DNA of 27,840 nt from Aplysia californica (lineage: Eukaryota > Mollusca > Gastropoda > Aplysiida > Aplysiidae): the NCBI RefSeq assembly GCF_000002075.1, contig NW_004797271.1, positions 3,847,948 to 3,875,787 of the forward strand, in the 5' to 3' direction. Positions 20,912 through 27,840 of this stretch are shown one piece after another (the first letter of the stretch is position 1; every line of letters begins with the position of its first letter). The notes below the pieces were generated by a model. The model had not been told where the DNA came from. It saw only the letters and a list, made by a program, of their open reading frames with translations, and did no database searches. A program made the position numbers and the translations under genes.

Positions 20912-21260
20912 AAAGTTGTAGAGCAATGTGGCATAGAAAGGAGAAAACGAATGTCACCTAACTGGGCAAAAGTTGTAGAGCAATATGGCATAGAAAGGAG
21001 AAAACGAATGTCACCTAACGGGGCAAAAGTTGTAGAGCAATGTGGCATAGAAAGGAGAAAACGAATGTCACCTAACGGGGCAAAAGTTGTAGAGCAATAT
21101 GACATAGAAAGGAGAAAACAAATGTCACCTAACTGGGCAAAAGTTGTAGAGCAATGTGGCATAGAAAGGAGAAAACGAATGTCACCTAACTGGGCAAAAG
21201 TTGTAGAGCAATATGGCATAGAAAGGAGAAAACGAATGTCACCTAACGGGGCAAAAGTTG
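20912..21260. repeat. 57-bp minisatellite, six full copies
   Basis: Copies start at 20912, 20969, 21026, 21083, 21140 and 21197, followed by a seven-base start of a seventh. Units alternate between CAATGTGGC and CAATATGGC (copy 4 has CAATATGAC), so the array grew at least partly by doubling a 114-bp pair. Copies 1-2 and 5-6 look identical. Because 57 is a multiple of three, both strands have a stop-free frame: a plus-strand 19-residue unit starting KVVEQCGIERRK and a minus-strand unit starting MPYCSTTFAQLG. Neither has a recognised domain. Confidence 0.95.
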
Positions 21261-23430
21261 GACACTGTTGCGAGAATGATGCATAGGATAGACATCTGTG
21301 GAGAGGAATTGTTGTTGGCCTTTTTTAGGTGTACAAAATTACAAGAGAAACTGACTTATTCTACGAAGTATAATTCCAAAGCAAACACCTGTACCAATGC
21401 ACTCATGTTACTGTTTTCAAAGCAAGTTTTGTTATGTTGCACTTAGTTTTGTGAGCGAATACTTTCAATATGTTTTCAACATTTGTTCTTAATGATTTTA
21501 TCTGTTTCAAGCCCGCCTAGCCACTGTATAAATGGTGTTTGAAGCATTGAGCTTCTAGTAAAAAGTGGACGGGTTCATGTTTATGGTGAAATGTTCCTTA
21601 GTTTAGCAAGACAAAGAACATATTTGTGTCCATGACAAAATTGCCCATATTAATGTCAATGTTTGAAATTGAGATAAAGGTAGCATTTTATAGGTTTTTA
21701 AATTCTGAATCAGCTGTCTAAAATCTCAAAAAAATATTTTGAATGTATTTGGAGATATTACATATTTTGAACGACAAGGTGCGAAAGTACATTTTTGAGA
21801 TAAACAGCTTTTAAACGAAATTGTGAATTTCTGTAAGGTCTATTTTCAATATGTGCAAGTAATTCCATTGGTTTGAACGAAAACAGCTGTTTATGCACAC
21901 CACAATTCATGGTGATGAGAGATGATGCTTAACATTTTCATATATATATATACTTGAGGAGGTTTGTATAGAAATGAAACCTACCAACTATCAGACTATG
22001 CCAAAGGGTGTCTAGCTGAAAGCTAGATTGAGCTGAGCAATTTTTAAAATCAGATATTCTCCCTCGAAGCCCCTTAAACTGAAATAAACTTATACTTCTT
22101 ACAAATGAAATTGTGCTTACTCCTTTTGCAGTGTGCTTTAGGGATAGTTAAAATTGGATTAAACATTTTTTTTGTGGAACTACATTCTTGAACTGTTACT
22201 ACTTGTACACCTTTGTAGGTTTCTAGCATGAAATTGACTTTGCTGACATATGGGCTTTTTTTGAGTCACTCACAAATATTATTAAAGTGTTAATGATATG
22301 TGATGGAAAAATTTGTCATTTGTAAGCCTCTATATGGTTACCAGTATTTTTGTACTCTTTTACATCCAGTATACTTAGATTTATACGATACTTTGACTTG
22401 CATTATAATGTCTTTGTCGTAGGGCAAAAATACAGTGTAACACAGATAGCTAGCCTTTGTGTGGACCAGCCTCTGTAGTTCGAGGGATATCTAACATACA
22501 AAGATAATGAGAAGAAAAAAACCCAGGACCGCAGGCACAGTTAGACAGATGCGTGATTGTACTTTGCTCAGTATTAATTTGTGTGGCCAATGAGAATGAG
22601 GCTTATACATGTAGAGAAAAACATGAGTCTTGTCATATTTTACAGTACATTTTAATTGTTTTCTAATTAAAAGTAAAATATATTCGTTATTATTTCTTTA
22701 TAACTTGTTGGTCATATTCACAGTTCCATGTCAGCTCTGAAATAATTAGATTTCTTGGGATGATTTTATAATTTGTCTTCCGTGATGGCATAAGTGATAA
22801 ACTTCATGTTGGCTGGCTGCATGGGTATCTAATCAGAGTAATCATAAGGCATATTTTAAAAACTGCAGTACTGAAAAATGTTGTGTGTTTTGCCTCTCTG
22901 GGTGGTTTGAGTGTGCCACTTGTAGTTTCTTCCTTCTTCTTTTCTCTCATTCTGTTATTTCTGTCTGTCCGTCTAGACCCTGCCATAACTGTCCAATGTT
23001 GTGTCTATATGCTTCTCATTTCTCTCCCACCCGCTTTATAACCGCAGATCAGACTGTTAAAATTGTCGTATAATAAAACACTGTCCTGAAACACTGAAAT
23101 TTAGTATTTGAAAAAGTCTTTCCCCAAGTGTTTATCATATACTTAGCGTATACTTCCACATTTTTACTGTACATAATTTCCTATGTATTTGATGGTTGTG
23201 GTGTTTAAAGACTGAGCTGTACCACTGATGTATTTCTCAGAGACCTGTCATATGTGTTGTGTAATTCTTAGTCCCTCTGATTCCCATTCCCTATCTTTTT
23301 CAATTAATTATCTATGAAAATGTGGCTTCATGACTTTTCTCGATTGAAGTTACTGGTTAAGGTGGAGATTATAATTATTCATAAAAGAAGTGAACGATAA
23401 TAACTAAATGTTTTTATTGTTTCTTTCAAG
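21261..23430. other. Non-coding AT-rich sequence
   Basis: About 2.2 kb without a gene I can support. It has a (TA)n run at about 21940-21952. The segment 22860-23070 has a long pyrimidine tract ending in CTAG at 22976 that resembles an acceptor, but no exon is convincing. Confidence 0.4.
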
Positions 23431-24449
23431 GCAACTCAGTTGTTTTCTGCAGCATCTTCTCAACAGTCAATGGTTTAGAAAGCAGTCGAGCTCGGTATTG
23501 TTATTTTTTCAGTTACTACTGACATTTGATCAGTAACGCTGATTGAAAAATTATATGTTTGAGACACCAAGTGCAGTTCTGTACACCTTGAGGTGTCTTA
23601 CCTCTGGATGCTGCATAAATGCAGTTCATAATATAATTACTTCTATCCTTCCTGTTACAATTGGTGGCTGTGAGATACCCTTTCCTAGATCAGCAATTTC
23701 ATTTGGTTGTGCAGTATTAAAGTTCAGTCAGTCCCTATGAGGTCAGCTGTGTCTAGTTGAAGATAATTGAGATTAGGAGGACTATGTCTTCTGAAAAATA
23801 AAATGAAAGTATTTTCTGTGTTCATATATATGTTACAGTGACTTGGACGCTGGTCAATCAATACGAAGATAATACTCGTGGTACAGGGTACTGTAGTTTT
23901 TACTCTCCGGAGCCAAAGAAACTGCTTGGCTGATGGAGTACAATCTAGGTGTTGTAAGCTTACTGTGAGGATATATACTTGTGTGTCAATAATCATGTTT
24001 GGTCAGCATCTGATAGCGGTGATAGAAACAATTAATAGAGTTGGGTTCATGTTCTTTAAATGCCTGATTTTGAAAGAAAGTATTTTTCTGTGATCATTAT
24101 CTACAAAGATTGTACTTGTGCACTTGTCCTTTTTTCAAAAACAAATTCAGTATATATACATTATCATTTAATATACAGTACCACTTATGTTTAAATTACT
24201 CATGCACGTAGGTAGAATGTTGTGCATGAACAAGTAAATTTATCTATTTATTATTTATCAATAAATTTATGTTGTGAAATACAAATGAGCATTTCTGTAC
24301 GTTGTTTTTATATTTTTTTACTTTTTAAATTTCTTTTGTTCATCAGACATAATTTTTCAACTCACAGACAAGGTGAGCTTTGCTTTGTGTGACCAGGAAC
24401 TCAATCAACAAATGGTAACCCTTAGGGACAAGACAAATCATCATGGTGT

Positions 24450-24690
24450 GTAGGGGCTGTATTTTGTCCTTTTTTGAAAAGCTTGCAGTTAGCTGTGGTT
24501 AGCACAGATTGATGGTTGGCCATGCGCTCTGGCGTGGTTTGCGCCTAGTTTCCTACTCAACATTTCATCCTTATTTCTCCTCCTTCATTTCTTTGCATAG
24601 TAACACCTCTAATCTTAGGCACTTACATGATCTATATGTGCTGCAAGGGTGTAAAACTTACTAAAACTGAAAAGCTGAAATGGTACAATT
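24450..24690 (+). repeat. SINE-like repeat, tail shared with 15620-15780
   Basis: The tail at 24545-24690 (CATCCTTATTTCTCCTCCTTC, CCTCTAATCTTAGGCACTT, GCAAGGGTGTAAAACT) matches 15620-15780. A possible head with GATGGTTGGCCATGCGCTCT lies just upstream at about 24510. The ends are not resolved. Confidence 0.45.
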
Positions 24691-24733
24691 ACAATGTATG
24701 TGACAGTACATTCCTTGCTCAAGCCCCTGTCAG

Positions 24734-24907
24734 AGCCTTCTAAAACATGGGTTATTGGCTGAAGGTCTTGTAGATTTCCATTCTCTTGGTTCTGGTGTAT
24801 TGGAGAAGATTAGTAGATTAGGTGTCCCATCTCCAGAATTATCATTCACTATTGAAGGGGACACTTTACCTGGAGGTGGCATCTCTAACTCAGAGGTTGA
24901 CATGTAA
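24734..24907 (+). CDS. Possible terminal coding exon of an unidentified gene
   Basis: A pyrimidine-leaning tract (CCTTGCTCAAGCCCCTGTCAG) ends at 24733. After it a frame runs 57 codons to TAA 24905-24907, starting SLLKHGLLAEGLVDFHSLGS and ending GDTLPGGGISNSEVDM. Codons favour G at the first position and A/T at the third, like INPP1, and the peptide is rich in Gly, Ser, Leu and acids, unlike the Cys- and Phe-rich chance frames around it. A 26-base segment at 24347-24372, with a pyrimidine tract and CAG before it and AAG|GTGAGC after it, would join in frame upstream (IIFQLTDK). I do not recognise the protein. Chance openness remains quite possible. Confidence 0.35.
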   Translation, partial: SLLKHGLLAEGLVDFHSLGSGVLEKISRLGVPSPELSFTIEGDTLPGGGISNSEVDM

Positions 24908-24909
24908 TG

Positions 24910-25393
24910 ACCCTCCATCCTGTGAATGGTTTCGAACTGCCGTTGTACATCCTGCTATGCCCAGGCCAATCCATATATTTTAATGTAGTCCATCCATGTT
25001 ACTCTTTGTCATCTCCTGACTCTCCTTCCCCACATCCTTCCTTCAAGCACTTCTTTCACAATGGTCTAGTGTTGTTTTAAGTGACCGACGCACTGTATTT
25101 TTCTACAATTTATTTTACTTTACCCTTCACATAACATACCTTCACAGACAAAGCATTTCACCCTCTCTATCAAGGTGCCTTTATTAGAAAAACGTTCCTA
25201 GATGGAGTGAGAACTTGTATTCCTCTTGAGCTCAAACCATCACTGTAAAAGTAAAATACACAATAGTCACATTGGACCAGTATTCATTTTAAATTAAGGT
25301 GTATGCGTTTTGTTTTGCATTTGAGTGGCCCTCCAGCTATGAAGCTGCTAATTTTAGGTCAAGTTGTGTACCATATACAAACATGTGTGCGTG

Positions 25394-25398
<5 letters not shown>
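24910..25398. other. Non-coding sequence
   Basis: No gene recognised; no clear AATAAA follows the possible exon in this stretch. Confidence 0.4.

Positions 25399-25399
<1 letters not shown>

Positions 25400-25457
<58 letters not shown>
25400..25457. repeat. (CA)n microsatellite
   Basis: About 29 perfect CA units, preceded by a short TC run. Confidence 0.97.
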
Positions 25458-25459
<2 letters not shown>

Positions 25460-25629
25460 AATGGAGGGGTGTCTCAGAAATACATGTAACTTTTTTCAGT
25501 TTTCTAACATTTTTTTAGTAGTTTAGGGAATACATGTATTTTATTTGAGAGCACCATTGGAATTTAATGAATGCAACCATTTTACTACATCACGACAAAA
25601 ATGAAAAATGACGATCATTATCCATACAA

Positions 25630-26376
25630 TATTTATCAAAAAAGATATTAGAGCTGTGATTCGGTTTCTTCCTACAAAGGGGGAAAATCCCATTGAAATT
25701 CAAGCAGAACTTGAAAGAGTTTATGATGAGAATGTTTTAAGCAAGTCCAAGGTCTTCCATCGGTGCAATGTATATGAAAATGAGCATACAAATTTATTTA
25801 CACGAGCGAAATTAGAGGCTGTCAACTCTCTGCCAACACAAAAAAGTGCTGATAACGCATTAGAAAACGAATTCCTGATGACAGGAGAGTCAAAATTCGT
25901 GATATTGCTGATGCCATAGATATAAATAAGCCACAGAACTGTCTTTTAAATGAGATACAGAACCGTGTCAGCTCGGTGGGCTCCAAAAATAGTTGACAGA
26001 TGACCACAAAGCACAGCACATCGATGTTTGCACAGCATCGCTGTTGGAACGGTGCTTGTAAAATACACTTGACAAAATGGGAACTGGGCTCGCTGCTGAC
26101 AGCCAAGAACCTAATGAAAGCTTTCTGGATCACAGTCCTGATCTTGTCGCCATGGACTTTCATCTGTTTGAACCAACGCAGCGATATCTAGACGGGGAGA
26201 AAATCTCTGGAGCAAAGACCTTTCCGCTGATGACACAACCTTATGGAGCACGTCATAGGTTGGCTTCGGTCACTTGACTTTTATTTTCTACATGAAAGGC
26301 AAGCGTTTACTAATGCAGCGATGGAAAATAATACAAATGTACTTGATTGGTCATGGGGACTACATTGAGGAACAAA
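25630..26376 (+). mobile_element. Mariner-type transposase relic, internally deleted
   Basis: Recognisable pieces in order: an N-terminal region IRAVIRFLPTKGENPIEIQA near 25632; RRVKIRDIADAIDINKPQN near 25884 in another frame (second helix-turn-helix); LTDDHKAQHIDVC near 25995, where mariners have LTDEHKAQRVD; SPDLVAMDFHLFEP near 26131, where they have SPDLAPSDFHLF; and RWKIIQMYLIGHGDYIEE near 26313. The span is about 750 bases, while a complete mariner gene needs a little over 1,000. The missing part lies between LLERC and the SPDL motif, and it takes away the DETW and HDNARPH catalytic segments. Several stops and at least two frame changes occur. No terminal repeats were found. Confidence 0.82.
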
Positions 26377-26547
26377 AGGAATGTTTAGCTAACTGTCTAA
26401 GTTGGTATCTAAACTATACTTGTAATGACAAAACTGATCAATTTATATATTCATAAAGTAAGATACATTTTTATTGTCTAGGTCCCGGCACTTTGGTTTG
26501 ATGTTTCACCACGTACATCTTTTTATTATTTCTGGGACAGCGCTCGT

Positions 26548-26548
<1 letters not shown>

Positions 26549-26585
<37 letters not shown>

Positions 26586-26614
26586 CACACACACACACAC
26601 ACACAAACACACAC
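26549..26614. repeat. (AC)n microsatellite
   Basis: Imperfect AC repeat with AT, GC and AA interruptions. Confidence 0.95.
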
Positions 26615-27124
26615 TGTCTTTGAGCATCTTTGCGTTGCTTCGGTATTCAAAATAAAGTAACCCCTACCTATACAGATCCGATGTTTCAATGTTTGCTTCT
26701 TGTAGGTTCTTAACACCGGTAATCATACTGCCAATGGACAAAACATGATCCCAGATCAACTGACACACTGGAGGTGGAGAAGTCGACTTTTACTTTTTTT
26801 AGTAAGAGGGAAACAACTTTGTCGCGTTCATTAAGCTTTTGGTTGCTTCCCTTCGATATCTGAGATTCTCTCTCTCGTCGTCCCCCACCCCTTTCTTTTC
26901 TTGAATCAGTGTCTGTCTCAGACTGTCTGTCTGCACTCCCATCTGCCCTGTTCGTCTTTATCTGATTAGAGGTGTTACAAGAAACAAACACAAAAAAAAG
27001 GAAGAGAGATCAGGACGACAGATGTTCGAAAGGAAAGAAGAAGCAAACCCCACCAGAGCACCCGCCAACCACCCACTCGATCGTCCAAAATTACTGTTCC
27101 TCAGCAGAAGTGCAAATTATTATA
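26615..27124. other. Non-coding sequence
   Basis: Pyrimidine-rich stretch at 26860-26940; no gene or named repeat recognised. Confidence 0.4.
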
Positions 27125-27350
27125 TCACTCATGTCTCAAGCACTTCGCCATCGTATGCATAAGATCCAAGTTCGATTCTCGTGTTGAGAAATGGGGAGAT
27201 TTTCATCGAGTATCTCGGTCTTTTCGTTAGGATGTTGTATCTCTCTCAATTCGGGTTGGCACTGACAGGCAGGGTCAACTCGAAGCCTGCCTTCTAAAAT
27301 TTTAATGACTTGAATTGTGTGGGTTGTTAAAAAAACAACAAAAAAAACAA
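27125..27350 (+). repeat. tRNA-derived SINE, copy 2
   Basis: Box-B-like AGTTCGATTCTC at 27169-27180, preceded by a weak tRNA-like head. The body (ATCGAGTATCTCGGTC, CTGACAGGCAGGGTC, TTGAATTGTGTGG) matches the minus strand of 19015-19180. It ends in an A-rich tail at 27327-27350. Confidence 0.75.
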
Positions 27351-27472
27351 ACCCTACATTTACGCCTCCCCCTTATAAAAAAATGAATGTCCAACCTACC
27401 GTAACTTTTTAGACATCAACACGGATTTCCATAAATAGTAGCTTGGTCCTGCTTCAAAGTCTTGTCCTCAAA

Positions 27473-27710
27473 CCCTATCCGTATGTCGTGTTTTACTGTC
27501 GTATCCATACGACGTGGGGAACTCTGTGCCACCACTTTCCAAAGAGGAAATTTATTCGTTAATTCGATCCGTACGCTTTGCATAGCAGTCTGTCAAAATG
27601 ATTTTTTGAGAAATAATAAGTTTCAAAGAGACCTTCGTACTAGAAGTATTCTAAAATGAGAAGAATACAACCCCGGGGGTACAAAATGACCCTAGGGCGT
27701 ACAGATAGGG
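27473..27710 (-). mobile_element. piggyBac-like MITE, copy 2
   Basis: 238 bp, exactly the length of copy 1 at 3591-3828 and in reverse orientation. The ends are CCCTATCCGTATG at the left and CGTACAGATAGGG at the right. TTAA follows at 27711-27714. The left flank reads TCAAA, a likely decayed TTAA. The shared interior includes GTGGGGAACTCTGTGCCACC and TGCATAGCAGTCTGTCAAAA. Confidence 0.75.
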
Positions 27711-27840
27711 TTAAGATTCTCTTTTGAAAAAGAGTCTTATACATATGGAATAAATAATGTAAACTGCGAATACAAATTTATAGTCTTAAGCGAATTCCAT
27801 TACTAGGTCACATTATTTAAATTCAAAGGAAGGAAAAAAA

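Noticed and set aside
20912-21253. CRISPR-like array
   Set aside because: The units are contiguous 57-bp tandem repeats with no unique spacers, and the genome is eukaryotic.
25303-25518. Open frame with a long Thr-His repeat
   Set aside because: Translated CA microsatellite.
1-27840. Retrovirus, LTR retroelement or Polinton fossil
   Set aside because: No reverse transcriptase, integrase, capsid or envelope-like translation and no long terminal repeats were seen.

Overview
The window is AT-rich, intron-bearing animal DNA. It holds one clear host gene surrounded by many small transposon relics, SINE-like repeats and microsatellites. The repeat style (tRNA-headed SINEs, TAGATCT-rich patches, long AT-rich introns, Tc1, mariner, hAT and piggyBac-type relics) suggests a lophotrochozoan, most likely a gastropod mollusc. 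That assignment is inference; nothing in the window proves the species.

The gene is a + strand orthologue of inositol polyphosphate 1-phosphatase (INPP1). Five coding exons (6278-6487, 7934-8051, 8980-9123, 14376-14550, 16518-17028) join in phase to give 385 residues, close to the roughly 400 of the human enzyme. All the metal-binding residues expected for the lithium-sensitive phosphatase family are present. The start codon lies one base after a splice acceptor, so the 5' UTR and promoter must lie upstream. The best candidate is about 560-900, which has a CRE, a GC box and donor-like sites. A poly(A) signal follows the stop at 17262.

Upstream (1-6276) there is a hAT transposase relic (1501-1794), a SINE-like unit (about 2395-2790), a three-copy MITE (copy A, 2984-3405), a piggyBac-like MITE with TTAA flanks (3591-3828) and a C-run/G-run repeat patch (5650-5876). 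The INPP1 introns hold MITE copy B (8513-8910), a 1.1 kb composite repeat (9158-10254), a complete but dead Tc1 element (10313-11852), microsatellites, a 100-base assembly gap (14620-14719) and an inverted copy of the composite repeat (14720-15162). That inverted pair brackets exon 4.

Downstream (17290-27840) there is MITE copy C (18179-18580), two members of one tRNA-derived SINE family (19015-19242 minus, 27125-27350 plus), a 153-bp insertion flanked by short direct repeats (20681-20833), a six-copy 57-bp minisatellite (20912-21253), a possible terminal coding exon of an unidentified second gene (24734-24907), an internally deleted mariner (25630-26376), CA repeats and a second piggyBac-like MITE (27473-27710). 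I saw no tRNA or rRNA gene, no CRISPR array, and no retrovirus, LTR element or Polinton. The most notable structures are the two MITE families, the inverted repeats around exon 4 and the minisatellite that is open in two frames. I did not find a clearly new multi-gene system.
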